The notes under the pieces are model-generated. The model did no database searches, had not been told where the DNA came from, and worked only from the letters and a program-made list of their open reading frames with translations. From an uncultured Lachnospiraceae bacterium (lineage in GTDB: Bacteria > Bacillota > Clostridia > Lachnospirales > Lachnospiraceae), in NCBI GenBank assembly GCA_946611525.1, contig CAMODS010000050.1:1-8378 (forward strand): a stretch of DNA of 8,378 nt, given 5' to 3'. Shown here in pieces: positions 1 to 7,180 of the stretch. The stretch's first letter is position 1. Each line of letters begins with the position of its first letter. Position numbers and translations under genes: made by a program.

Positions 1-272
1 ATCATCCCACGGTTAAGCTCATCGAGCCTGTCCACCAAGCCATATTCGTCAAGCTTTATCCTGTTTGCGGTAAAGGTAGGGGCATATAAAACCTGTGTGC
101 CGGCCTGGATATACCGCTTCTGAAGCTCTACCATGGCCTCCTGATGTTCATATATCCACAGTTCAGGACACACGCCGGTGGGAAGTCCCGCCTTCTGCAG
201 ATTTGTCCCCGTAGCACCATCCAAAATAAGCGGATGTTTTTCAATTAAACTGTATAACTTCTTTTTATCCAT
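1..272 (-). CDS. Homocysteine S-methyltransferase / methionine synthase-like protein, N-terminal part
   Basis: The first 90 codons of a gene that runs off the left edge. The translation begins MDKKKLYSLIEKHPLILDGA and continues with the TGTNLQ loop (residues 21-26), PELW (36-39) and a YAPTFTANRIKL segment (63-74). These match the start of the homocysteine S-methyltransferase barrel: the DGxxGT strand-loop, then a TxTFxAN-type strand end. The family moves a methyl group to homocysteine to make methionine, in the cytoplasm. The zinc-binding cysteines that would confirm it lie beyond the window, so it cannot be decided whether this is full-length B12-dependent MetH, its stand-alone first module, or a MmuM/BHMT-like enzyme. 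The ATG at 270-272 is the only reasonable start, because the next Met is residue 47 and an in-frame stop lies a short way upstream. No Shine-Dalgarno motif precedes it; a dispersed repeat occupies that position. It lies 115 bases downstream of purL on the same strand. Confidence 0.85.
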   Translation of the reverse strand, partial: MDKKKLYSLIEKHPLILDGATGTNLQKAGLPTGVCPELWIYEHQEAMVELQKRYIQAGTQVLYAPTFTANRIKLDEYGLVDRLDELNRGM

Positions 273-282
273 AATTACAAAA

Positions 283-331
283 GAGATTCTTCGCTTCGCT
301 CAGAATGACAAATAAAACTCAGAATGACAAA
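283..331. repeat. Short dispersed repeat (TCATTCTGAGCGAAGCGAAG type) with a second partial copy
   Basis: On the minus strand, 283-312 reads as the TGTCATTCTGAGCGAAGCG... element ending in AAGAATCTC. A second copy of its first 14 bases (ctcagaatgacaaa on the plus strand) lies at 318-331, giving two direct 14-base repeats (299-312 and 318-331) offset by 19. The complete copy contains an inverted repeat, ATTCT (286-290) against AGAAT (302-306), around an 11-base loop. I recognise this sequence from memory as a short repeat scattered between genes in many unrelated bacteria; its function is not known to me. That it is multicopy in this genome is inference. Confidence 0.6.
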
Positions 332-347
332 ACAATAACATTTATGG

Positions 348-371
348 TTGCCGGCAAATATACTGTCAGTA
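348..371. promoter_or_regulatory. Two adjacent short palindromes between purL and the methyltransferase gene
   Basis: TTGCCGGCAA at 348-357 is a perfect 10-base palindrome. TACTGTCAGTA at 361-371 is a perfect inverted repeat with 5-base arms. They sit 17-40 bases after the purL stop codon and before the downstream gene. They could be operator half-sites or a small 3'-end structure, but no T tract follows and I could not place a convincing -35/-10 pair around them. Short palindromes also arise by chance. Confidence 0.2.
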
Positions 372-387
372 CATGAAGCCAAAAGTA

Positions 388-3300
388 TCAACGGAAGTAC
401 TCTACACCGGCCTCAAAGATATGCATATCCTGCTGTCCGTAGATATTTATGGCAACACCATCCCCTATGCGCTCACTATGGCACATCTTTCCGAGGATCC
501 GCCCGTCCGGACTGGTAATACCCTCAATGGCCATATATGAACCATTGATATTCCACTCCTCGTCCATGGTGGGATATCCGGCCTCATCAACATACTGTGT
601 AGCCACCTGTCCATTGGCAAAAAGCTTATCCAGCCACTCCTTAGGAGCCACAAACCGTCCCTCACCATGCGACGCGGGAATATCATATACACTGCCCAAA
701 GGAGCCTTTTTTAGCCAGGGGGATTTGTTGGAAACCACCTTGGTATGGGCCATCTTTGAGATATGTCGTCCGATGACGTTGTATGTCAATGTAGGAGAAG
801 TCTCATCCTGTGTACGGATCTCGCCGTAGGGAACAAGCCCCAGTTTGATAAGTGCCTGGAAGCCGTTGCAGATACCAAGTACCAGACCGTCTCTTTCGTT
901 GACCAGCTTCATCAGTTCCTCTTTTATCTTTTCATTCCTAAAGGCATTTGCAAAAAACTTTGCACTGCCCTCCGGTTCATCTCCTGCGGAAAAGCCGCCG
1001 GGGAACATGACTATCTGCGCATCATGGATGCCATGTACAAAAGCTTCCACCGACTCACGTATATCAGCTGCGTTTTGGTTTCTAAACACCTTTGCGTTTA
1101 CCGTGGCGCCTGCTTCAATAAATGCCCTGCCACTGTCATATTCACAGTTTGTACCCGGGAATACAGGTATGAACACCTCAGGAGTTGCCACAGTATTTTT
1201 GCATACATAAAAATTCTTTTCGGTATAGACTCTGGTATCCACCCTGTCATAGTCCTCGGTAACCCGTGTGGCAAATACACCCTCCAAAGGCTTTTTCCAG
1301 TCATTAAGGATATCATCTATATCAATAGCTACTTCCTTGTAAACAAACTGTTTTTTGTCATTGGTAGAGCCAACTCTGATAAGATAGTCGGTAAGCCCTG
1401 CCTTTGCCATGGCGTTTTCTATAACCTCAACCTTGTCCTTGGGCACCTCGGCAACTATCTTTCCGATAGTTACGGTAAACATTTTTTCAAAAGGCACCGT
1501 CTTAGGATCGATGGTAAAGCCTATCTTGTTACCAAATGACATTTTAAACAGTGATGCCAAAAGCCCATAAGCATCCATAGCATAGGCCGATATGATGGCA
1601 TCCTTTTTTATAAGCGAATGTATGGTGTCATAGAGCTTTTTAACAGCCTCATAGTCAGGCAGATTGTAGTGGTTCTTGGGTATCTGGAATACAAAAAGGT
1701 CGTTACCGCTATCCTTTAGCTCAGGGGAGATGATTTCGTCGATCTTTGCAGTATCAACAGCAAAGGAAACCAGAGTGGGAGGCACGTCAATATCATTAAA
1801 TGTACCGGACATGGAATCTTTTCCGCCGATTGAAGGCAGACCGTATTTCATCTGCGCTTCATAGGCGCCCAAAAGCGCCGCAAAAGGCTGACTCCATCGC
1901 TTGGGATCAGAACTCATGCGTCTGAAATACTCCTGGAAGGTAAAGCGGATCTTTTTATGATCACCACCGGAGGCAACTATCTTTGCCATGGAATCTGTCA
2001 CGGCATAAATTGCACCGTGGAAGGGACTCCAGGAGGAAAGATAGGGATCAAAACCATAGGACATCATGGAAACCGTTTCGGTCTTGCCATATGGTACGGG
2101 GATCTTTGCTACCATGGTCTGAGTCTCGGTAAGCTGGTATTTGCCACCATAAGGCATAAATACAGAAGCGGCACCGATGGAAGAATCGAACATCTCCACC
2201 AGTCCTTTTTGAGAGCAGACATTAAGGTTTGAAACCGTCTCTTTTACAGCACCCAAAAGGTCTTTATTTTCAAGGGCGATCCTTACGGAATCAAGAGCCG
2301 GCTTTTCAAAGAAATCTCCCTCTTTATCGGGGATCTCCACAGTGACAGAGGTCTCCTGGTGTGCTCCGTTGGTATCCAAAAATGCTCTGGAAATATTAAC
2401 AATGGGCTTACCTCGCCACAAAAGAACAAGTCTGGGATCCTGTGTGACTACGGCAACCTCGGTAGCCTCGAGATTTTCCTCGGCTGCATAGTTTAAAAAT
2501 GTCTCCACATCGCCGGGATCAACCACCACTGCCATCCTCTCCTGGGATTCGGAGATGGCAAGCTCAGTGCCGTTAAGTCCGGCGTACTTTTTTGGTACCT
2601 TGTCCAGATCCACAATAAGGCCGTCTGCAAGCTCACCAATGGCCACGGACACACCGCCGGCACCAAAGTCATTACACTTTTTAATAAGATGACTGACTTC
2701 CTCACGTCTGAAAAGTCTCTGAAGCTTTCGTTCAGTGGGAGGATTACCTTTTTGCACCTCCGCTCCGCAAAGCTCTGTGGACTGAGTGGTATGAGCCTTT
2801 GAAGATCCTGTGGCTCCTCCTATGCCGTCACGTCCCGTACGTCCACCCAAAAGGATGATCTTGTCACCGGGATCCGATGACAGCCTTTGTACGGCGCGTC
2901 TGGGAGCTGCCGCCATAACCGCACCGATCTCCATACGTTTTGCCACATAATCTGGATGGTAAATCTCCTTTACATATCCGGTTGCCAGACCGATCTGGTT
3001 TCCATAGGATGAATATCCCGAAGCAGCCTCACGGACTATCTTTTTCTGGGAAAGCTTACCCTCTAAGGTCTTGCTGTTTGGTACAGTGGGATCTGCTGCT
3101 CCTGTGACGCGCATAGCCTGATATACGTAGGTGCGGCCTGAAAGAGGATCACGGATAGCTCCGCCGAGACAGGTAGCAGCTCCACCGAAGGGTTCTATCT
3201 CCGTGGGATGATTATGGGTCTCGTTTTTAAAGTTTAAAAGCCACTCCTCAGTATGTGTCTCACCGTCTTCCGTGACATCTACAGGTATCACTATGGAACA

Positions 3301-4209
3301 GGCATTTATCTCATCCGACTCCTCCTGATCCGAAAGCTTCCCGTCAGCCTTAAGCCTCTTCATGGCCATAAGAGCAAGATCCATAAGGCATACGAACTTG
3401 TCGTCACGGTCCTTGTATAGCACCCTGAAATTATCCAGACAATCGTGGTATGCAGCCTCCATGGGCTTTCTGTAATAGCCATCCTTAAAGTCTACTGCAG
3501 TGAGCTCTGTTGAAAAGGTGGTATGCCTGCAGTGGTCGGACCAGTAGGTATCCAGAACACGGATCTCAGTCATGTAGGGATCCCGGTGCTCCTCATTTTT
3601 AAAATAGTTTTGGATATGTAAAAAGTCCTTGAAGGTCATGGCAAGGCTTAAGCTATCGTAAAGCTTTTTAAGAGGGGCCTCATCCATATCGCAAAAGCCT
3701 GAAACTGCTTCAATATCATCAGGCTCAGGATAGTTTTCCTTTAGAGTCTCGGGAACATCTTCTCCCGTAAGCCTGCTGTCCACGGGGTTTATACAAAACT
3801 TTTTTATACTTTCAAGTTCAGTATCTTTAAGCTTTCCGGTAATGATATATGTTGTGGCACAGCGGATAGCAGGATCTGCTTCCTCATCCAAAAGCTGTAT
3901 GCACTGCATGGCGGAATCGGCCCTCTGATCAAACTGTCCCGGCAGGTATTCAACGGAAAACACATGGATATTACCACCGGCCTTAACCGGAAGCTCGTTT
4001 TCATACACATCATCCACCGGCGGCTCGCAAAACACGTTGTTTAAAGCCTTTTTGTAGACGTGTTCACTGATATTTTCCACGTCATATCTGATCAGTACTC
4101 TTACATCCTCCACAGACTTAAGCTCAAGCGTATGTCGAAGCTCATGTCTTAGTGACTTGGCCTGTACAGCAAAATCGCTTTTCTTTTCTACGTAAATCCT
4201 TTTTACCAT
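388..4209 (-). CDS. purL: Phosphoribosylformylglycinamidine synthase (FGAM synthase), single-chain form
   Basis: Catalyses FGAR + glutamine + ATP to FGAM, the fourth step of de novo purine synthesis, in the cytoplasm. It has 1273 residues, close to the usual length of single-chain PurL (about 1250-1300). Residues are numbered from the chosen start. A PurS-like N-terminal domain covers roughly 1-150. The signature YWSDHCRHTTF is at 222-232, and NETHNHPTEIEPFGG (329-343) is the nucleotide-binding loop of the first synthetase half. GGRTGRDGIGGATG is at 455-468, NDFGAGG at 513-519 and GLPSIGGKDSMSG at 790-802. The C-terminal class I glutaminase domain begins near 1010, with nucleophile Cys1114 in GICNGFQ and His1244/Glu1246 in CHSER completing the triad. 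All key motifs are intact, so it should be active. Sixteen further in-frame codons reach an ATG at 4257, but they lie inside a terminator hairpin. The ATG at 4207-4209 follows a good ribosome binding site and gives MVKRIYVEKK. It resembles the clostridial type of long PurL. No other pur gene is next to it in the window. Confidence 0.97.
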   Translation of the reverse strand: MVKRIYVEKKSDFAVQAKSLRHELRHTLELKSVEDVRVLIRYDVENISEHVYKKALNNVFCEPPVDDVYENELPVKAGGNIHVFSVEYLPGQFDQRADSAMQCIQLLDEEADPAIRCATTYIITGKLKDTELESIKKFCINPVDSRLTGEDVPETLKENYPEPDDIEAVSGFCDMDEAPLKKLYDSLSLAMTFKDFLHIQNYFKNEEHRDPYMTEIRVLDTYWSDHCRHTTFSTELTAVDFKDGYYRKPMEAAYHDCLDNFRVLYKDRDDKFVCLMDLALMAMKRLKADGKLSDQEESDEINACSIVIPVDVTEDGETHTEEWLLNFKNETHNHPTEIEPFGGAATCLGGAIRDPLSGRTYVYQAMRVTGAADPTVPNSKTLEGKLSQKKIVREAASGYSSYGNQIGLATGYVKEIYHPDYVAKRMEIGAVMAAAPRRAVQRLSSDPGDKIILLGGRTGRDGIGGATGSSKAHTTQSTELCGAEVQKGNPPTERKLQRLFRREEVSHLIKKCNDFGAGGVSVAIGELADGLIVDLDKVPKKYAGLNGTELAISESQERMAVVVDPGDVETFLNYAAEENLEATEVAVVTQDPRLVLLWRGKPIVNISRAFLDTNGAHQETSVTVEIPDKEGDFFEKPALDSVRIALENKDLLGAVKETVSNLNVCSQKGLVEMFDSSIGAASVFMPYGGKYQLTETQTMVAKIPVPYGKTETVSMMSYGFDPYLSSWSPFHGAIYAVTDSMAKIVASGGDHKKIRFTFQEYFRRMSSDPKRWSQPFAALLGAYEAQMKYGLPSIGGKDSMSGTFNDIDVPPTLVSFAVDTAKIDEIISPELKDSGNDLFVFQIPKNHYNLPDYEAVKKLYDTIHSLIKKDAIISAYAMDAYGLLASLFKMSFGNKIGFTIDPKTVPFEKMFTVTIGKIVAEVPKDKVEVIENAMAKAGLTDYLIRVGSTNDKKQFVYKEVAIDIDDILNDWKKPLEGVFATRVTEDYDRVDTRVYTEKNFYVCKNTVATPEVFIPVFPGTNCEYDSGRAFIEAGATVNAKVFRNQNAADIRESVEAFVHGIHDAQIVMFPGGFSAGDEPEGSAKFFANAFRNEKIKEELMKLVNERDGLVLGICNGFQALIKLGLVPYGEIRTQDETSPTLTYNVIGRHISKMAHTKVVSNKSPWLKKAPLGSVYDIPASHGEGRFVAPKEWLDKLFANGQVATQYVDEAGYPTMDEEWNINGSYMAIEGITSPDGRILGKMCHSERIGDGVAINIYGQQDMHIFEAGVEYFR

Positions 4210-4214
4210 TTTAT

Positions 4215-4220
4215 TTCCTT
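4215..4220 (-). promoter_or_regulatory. Ribosome binding site of purL, decides the start
   Basis: AAGGAA on the minus strand, five bases before the ATG at 4209. It supports the shorter PurL over the in-frame ATG at 4257, which would use codons lying within the terminator stem and has no Shine-Dalgarno motif of its own. Confidence 0.75.
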
Positions 4221-4222
4221 TC

Positions 4223-4260
4223 AAAAAAATGACCGGTGTAAAACGCACACCAGTCATTTT
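4223..4260 (-). terminator. Rho-independent terminator of the sugar transporter/GH5 operon
   Basis: On the minus strand, arms at 4260-4247 and 4239-4226 form a 14-base-pair stem (AATGACTGGTGT against ACACCGGTCATT, plus flanking A-U pairs) around a 7-base loop, GCGTTTT. Seven T residues at 4229-4223 partly overlap the stem foot. The single imperfect pair is a G-U wobble in minus-strand RNA but a C-A mismatch in plus-strand RNA, so the structure is shaped for minus-strand transcription. It starts 36 bases after the GH5 stop codon and ends one base before the AAAGGAAA ribosome-binding region of purL. Confidence 0.88.
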
Positions 4261-4275
4261 ATCATAATTTATGAT
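4261..4275 (-). promoter_or_regulatory. Candidate purL promoter -10 region within an AT palindrome
   Basis: The minus strand reads TATGAT at 4266-4261, one base from the TATAAT consensus. It is part of a 15-base palindrome, ATCATAA-N-TTATGAT. No good -35 hexamer is seen at 16-18 bases; the nearest sequences are A/T-rich with little likeness to TTGACA. A start about 6-7 bases downstream would fall inside the first arm of the terminator hairpin. The call rests mainly on there being no other room for a purL promoter after the upstream operon. A different promoter within the end of the GH5 gene, or simple read-through, remains possible. Confidence 0.35.
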
Positions 4276-4295
4276 TATTTGCGATAAATATATTG

Positions 4296-5321
4296 CTAAT
4301 TTGTGGTGATCTCCACCATCTTTGCAGATGTATCATCATCCCAGAGATCCAGACCGAAGTCCATCTTGCGGTAAGTCCAGAGAGCGCAACCGATCTCATT
4401 TTCCTTAAAGACCGTAAGTGTATCGGAAAGCCAGCGGAGCATATCCTCTGCAGGGGCCTTGTCGATGACGCCGTACTCTCCCACATATAGCATGGGAGCT
4501 CCGATATCCTTTGCCGAATCCACTGCCACCTTTACCATACGCCTCAGATAGTCGATATCCAGCACATCCTTATCAAGCTCCATTACACTACTGTCCTGTC
4601 CGCCAAGGATCTCAGCAGCCTTTTTATACTCATCAATGGAGTCAGGATAGGACATATCACCGATCTGCTCCATGGCAGGCATCCAGTATGCATGCTGGTG
4701 GGTAAATACATGAGGCTGATAAAAATGGAAGGTAATGATGGTGTTTTTATCCGTCACAGGCCTGAGATACTTTATGGTTTCAGCGCTGTTCCACTTGATA
4801 CCGCCATATATAACCTTTGTATCCGGAGCGATCTTTCTGATCTCGCCCATGGTACGGGCAATAAGATCGTTCCAGGCCTCGGCAGCCTTATCTTCAACAA
4901 CCTCGTTTAATAGCTCAAAAACCACATTGTCATAGCTATGATACTCAGTGGCTATATCCCGCCAAAGCTCTACAAAACGGTCCTGAGTCGGCTTGTCATT
5001 AAAAAGTTTGTTTTTGGAATCATCATTGGCATCATTAAAATCATAGCCGTATGCCTTGTGCAGGTCTAAAATGACAGGAAGATCATTATCTCTCGTCCAG
5101 CCTATGATGTCATGAACCCTCTTAAAGCCTTCATCTATGCGGGCCCCATCCTCTGCCTGAAATACCATATAGTCTATGGGAAGTCTCACATGGTCATATC
5201 CCATATCCTTAATCTTTTTAATATCCTCTGAAAGAATGAAGCTGTCATAATGCTCTTTTGTATGTACGCACTGTGACAAAAAGCCTCCCAGATTGATGCC
5301 GCGCAAAAGCTTTAAACTCAC
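4296..5321 (-). CDS. GH5 family endo-beta-glucanase, CelC-like, no signal peptide
   Basis: A 341-residue single-domain glycoside hydrolase family 5 enzyme, predicted to cut beta-1,4-type glucan (possibly mannan or mixed-link) chains by the retaining mechanism. Expected active-site residues are in order: Arg46 (HVRLP), His88 (LDLHKA), Asn139-Glu140 (FELLNE, acid/base), His199 and Tyr201 (FHFYQ), Glu282 (YVGEYG, nucleophile) and Trp315 (ALWTY). Length and motif spacing closely match, from memory, Clostridium thermocellum CelC (about 343 residues, catalytic Glu140 and Glu280). The N-terminus, MSLKLLRGINLGGF, runs straight into the first barrel strand. There is no signal peptide, linker, carbohydrate-binding module or dockerin, so the enzyme is probably cytoplasmic and acts on imported oligosaccharides. 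The start is a GTG whose last two bases fall in the TGA of the permease gene (4-base GTGA overlap), implying translational coupling. It is the last gene of the operon; a terminator follows. GH5 subfamily and exact substrate cannot be fixed from sequence alone. Confidence 0.93.
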   Translation of the reverse strand: MSLKLLRGINLGGFLSQCVHTKEHYDSFILSEDIKKIKDMGYDHVRLPIDYMVFQAEDGARIDEGFKRVHDIIGWTRDNDLPVILDLHKAYGYDFNDANDDSKNKLFNDKPTQDRFVELWRDIATEYHSYDNVVFELLNEVVEDKAAEAWNDLIARTMGEIRKIAPDTKVIYGGIKWNSAETIKYLRPVTDKNTIITFHFYQPHVFTHQHAYWMPAMEQIGDMSYPDSIDEYKKAAEILGGQDSSVMELDKDVLDIDYLRRMVKVAVDSAKDIGAPMLYVGEYGVIDKAPAEDMLRWLSDTLTVFKENEIGCALWTYRKMDFGLDLWDDDTSAKMVEITTN

Positions 5322-6166
5322 TCTTTAACTCCTCCTAATGATACTCCGCCAACGATGTTCCTGGACATGAACAGGTAAACTATGATAACAGGTGCGATAG
5401 AGAACGCGATCATCATGTAAACCTGACCCATATCAAACTTCAGCCAGTCAGCTGCACGAAGCTGCGCGATCAGTATGGGCAGTGTCTTTTTGGTATCTGT
5501 ATGAAGTACCAGTGACGGTGTGAAGTAGTTATTCCAGCTGGTTACAAAGGTAAAGATCATCTGCACTGCGATGGCCGGCTTCATAAGCGGGAACACTATG
5601 GTATTAAAGATCCTAAACTCCCCTGCTCCGTCGATACGTGCTGCCTCAATAAGTGAAAGCGAAAGCGAGCTGTCCATATACTGCTTCATGTAGAAAAATG
5701 TAATGGGTGCTGCTATAGCCGGAACTATAAGGGGGATGAAGGAATCATCCATGTTCATCTTTCCGATGAGTTGTAAGAAACCAAGCACTGTAACCTGTGT
5801 AGGGATCATCATAACACCCAGGATGAAAGCATAGATGTACTTTTTCCCTTTGAAATCATATGCGTGGATAGCATATGCGGTCATTGTGGAAAAGTAAACC
5901 GAAAGCACCGAAGTGGTAATGGCTATGAAAAAGCTGTTCCAGAGGCCGTTTAGGATCGGCAGTGTGCCGTGTAACAGGTTGTGCCAGTTTTCTGCTGCGT
6001 GAGTTGAGAAAAACGGTGTAAAGCCACGTGACAATTCTGAATTGGATCTGGTGGCATTTACGAAAAGCAGGTAAAACCAAAACAGGCACATTATGGATAC
6101 TAATACCAGCACTATGTAGCATACTACCCTGCTGGAACTATTCATTTGTGATTCTTTTTTTCTCAT
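5318..6166 (-). CDS. Sugar ABC transporter permease, second subunit (CUT1 type, MalG/AraQ-like)
   Basis: One of the two membrane subunits of a carbohydrate importer. It has 282 residues from the chosen start; positions below count from that Met. There are six likely membrane segments, at about 13-35, 74-98, 110-132, 142-160, 192-213 and 248-268. The cytoplasmic EAA loop, which docks on the ATPase, reads EAARIDGAGEFRIFNTIVFP (174-193). The end NIVGGVSLGGVKE is typical of MalG-like subunits, where this tail reaches the ATPase interface. Two adjacent ATGs exist. AGGAGG (6173-6178) lies six bases before the ATG at 6166 but only three before the one at 6169, so the inner start is preferred; the difference is one residue. 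Thirteen bases separate it from the preceding permease and its stop overlaps the GH5 start, so all are co-transcribed. The family assignment is firm; the transported sugar is inferred from the neighbouring GH5 enzyme. Confidence 0.94.
   Translation of the reverse strand: MRKKESQMNSSSRVVCYIVLVLVSIMCLFWFYLLFVNATRSNSELSRGFTPFFSTHAAENWHNLLHGTLPILNGLWNSFFIAITTSVLSVYFSTMTAYAIHAYDFKGKKYIYAFILGVMMIPTQVTVLGFLQLIGKMNMDDSFIPLIVPAIAAPITFFYMKQYMDSSLSLSLIEAARIDGAGEFRIFNTIVFPLMKPAIAVQMIFTFVTSWNNYFTPSLVLHTDTKKTLPILIAQLRAADWLKFDMGQVYMMIAFSIAPVIIVYLFMSRNIVGGVSLGGVKE
5331..5336 (-). promoter_or_regulatory. Ribosome binding site of the GH5 gene inside the permease coding region
   Basis: A full AGGAGG motif on the minus strand, nine bases before the GTG at 5321, within the last codons of the upstream permease. 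It supports the GTG as the true start and explains how the overlapping gene can be translated efficiently. Confidence 0.8.
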
Positions 6167-6172
6167 CATATG

Positions 6173-6178
6173 CCTCCT
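6173..6178 (-). promoter_or_regulatory. Ribosome binding site of the second permease gene
   Basis: A perfect AGGAGG on the minus strand in the short gap between the two permease genes. Its spacing (six bases to the ATG at 6166, three to that at 6169) is what decides between the two tandem start codons. Confidence 0.8.
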
Positions 6179-6179
6179 A

Positions 6180-7094
6180 TTACTTAACTTCCTTGGAATT
6201 TACGAACTTGAATACCAGGATACTCAAAATCGCCGTAATCACAAACAGGAATACTGAAAGAGCTCCGCCCATGCCGAAGTTCTTGCTGTACAGGTGCTTG
6301 TTGAGGTACATAATAAGAGTCATGGTGGTACGGCTGGGATCACCTGTGCCGCTGGTCAAGATCTGCGGTACATCGAACATCTGCAGGCCGCCGATCAGGG
6401 AAGTGATAAGCACATATACCAAAATAGGCTTAAGCAAAGGAAGTGTGATCCTAAAGAAGATCTGGTTACTGGAAGCACCATCGATCTCTGCCGCCTCATA
6501 TATGGAGGGGTCGATGCCCAGCATACCGGACATGAGAAGTATGGTGGTATTACCAAACCACATAATAAAGTTCATAAATGCCACCAGAGCTCTGGCGGAA
6601 AATGTATGTGACAGGAACTTGTATCCGGTGGATAAGATCCCTGCTCCTACTAACATGGAATTGATGGGGCCTTCATTTGCAAACAATGTAAAGAACAACA
6701 TTGAGAAGGCCGATGCCATGATCAGATTCGGTAGATAGATCACAGTTTTAAAAAACTGCTGTCCCTTCAGTCGAAGACTTGGACTTGTAAACCAAGCTCC
6801 CAAAAGGAGCGAAAGCAATATCTGGGGAACAAAGCCCATAATCCACATTATCATGGTGTTTGCAAGATACTGCCAGATATCGGGTGTGGCAAAAAGCTCT
6901 GCATAATTCTTTAAGCCAACGAAGTTGGGTCCTACCTGCATCAGACCGACGCGGTAGTTTTCAAAAAAACTGTTATAAATTGTAGTGATCAGTGGAATTA
7001 ACTGGAAGACCGTATACACGATCAAAAAGGGAAGCAGAAATATGTATCCCCATTTGTTGTATGAGACGACCTTATTATTTTTACTCTTTTCCAT
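6180..7094 (-). CDS. Sugar ABC transporter permease, first subunit (CUT1 type, MalF/UgpA-like)
   Basis: The partner membrane subunit of the importer, 304 residues from the chosen start. A short charged N-terminus (MEKSKNNKVVSYNKWG) leads into a first membrane segment at about 16-40. Further segments lie near 78-101, 115-138, 168-190, 222-240 and 277-297. The EAA loop EAAEIDGASSNQIFFRITLP is at 200-219, followed by LLKP. The reading frame stays open to an ATG at 7163, but the extra 23 residues (MEKHPATWIRD...) would be encoded partly inside the hairpin between this gene and the binding-protein gene. A GGAGG at 7100-7104 sits five bases before the ATG at 7094, which is therefore the real start. 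An intermediate ATG at 7106 overlaps the ribosome binding site and is unlikely. It forms the transport channel with the next gene product and receives sugar from the binding protein encoded upstream. Confidence 0.94.
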   Translation of the reverse strand: MEKSKNNKVVSYNKWGYIFLLPFLIVYTVFQLIPLITTIYNSFFENYRVGLMQVGPNFVGLKNYAELFATPDIWQYLANTMIMWIMGFVPQILLSLLLGAWFTSPSLRLKGQQFFKTVIYLPNLIMASAFSMLFFTLFANEGPINSMLVGAGILSTGYKFLSHTFSARALVAFMNFIMWFGNTTILLMSGMLGIDPSIYEAAEIDGASSNQIFFRITLPLLKPILVYVLITSLIGGLQMFDVPQILTSGTGDPSRTTMTLIMYLNKHLYSKNFGMGGALSVFLFVITAILSILVFKFVNSKEVK

Positions 7095-7099
7095 TACTG

Positions 7100-7104
7100 C
7101 CTCC
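7100..7104 (-). promoter_or_regulatory. Ribosome binding site of the first permease gene, decides the start
   Basis: GGAGG on the minus strand, five bases before the ATG at 7094. It rules against the longer in-frame starts at 7106 and 7163. Confidence 0.75.
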
Positions 7105-7132
7105 ATGGATAAAAAAAGGATTGAGCGTGTGT

Positions 7133-7180
7133 CACGTATCCACGTAGCCGGGTGTTTTTCCACCCGGCGGTGGATACATG
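7133..7180 (-). promoter_or_regulatory. Strong intercistronic hairpin after the binding-protein gene
   Basis: A two-part stem-loop. The inner stem is 8 base pairs of mostly G/C (7147-7154 with 7161-7168, GCCGGGTG/CACCCGGC) around a 6-base loop, GAAAAA on the minus strand. The outer stem is 8 base pairs (7136-7143 with 7170-7177), extended by three more if a G-U wobble is counted (7133-7135 with 7178-7180). An asymmetric 1/3-base internal loop separates the two stems. The wobble pairs only in minus-strand RNA. It lies 21 bases after the binding-protein stop codon and about 30 before the permease ribosome binding site. No T tract follows directly; a T7 run comes only some 18 bases later. It is therefore more likely an mRNA-stabilising or partial-termination element than a full terminator. 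Confidence 0.75.

Noticed and set aside
763..1539. Plus-strand open frame of 258 codons
   Set aside because: It lies wholly antisense to purL, whose frame carries all family motifs. The translation is Cys-, His- and Ile-rich without domain likeness and lacks a ribosome binding site I could see.
4210..4257. Longer PurL start at the ATG ending at 4257
   Set aside because: The 16 extra codons are the terminator hairpin and T tract read as protein; a good ribosome binding site serves the ATG at 4209 instead.
6028..6738. Plus-strand open frame of 236 codons spanning both permease genes
   Set aside because: Antisense to two clear permease genes and crossing the gap between them, where the real genes have strong Shine-Dalgarno motifs on the other strand; a by-product of their codon use.
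7095..7163. Longer first-permease start at the ATG ending at 7163
   Set aside because: The extra 23 codons run through part of the intercistronic hairpin and have no ribosome binding site, while GGAGG is correctly placed for the ATG at 7094.
7133..7180. Calling the hairpin a full Rho-independent terminator
   Set aside because: No T tract follows the stem directly, and the permease genes downstream have no evident promoter of their own, so complete termination here would silence them.
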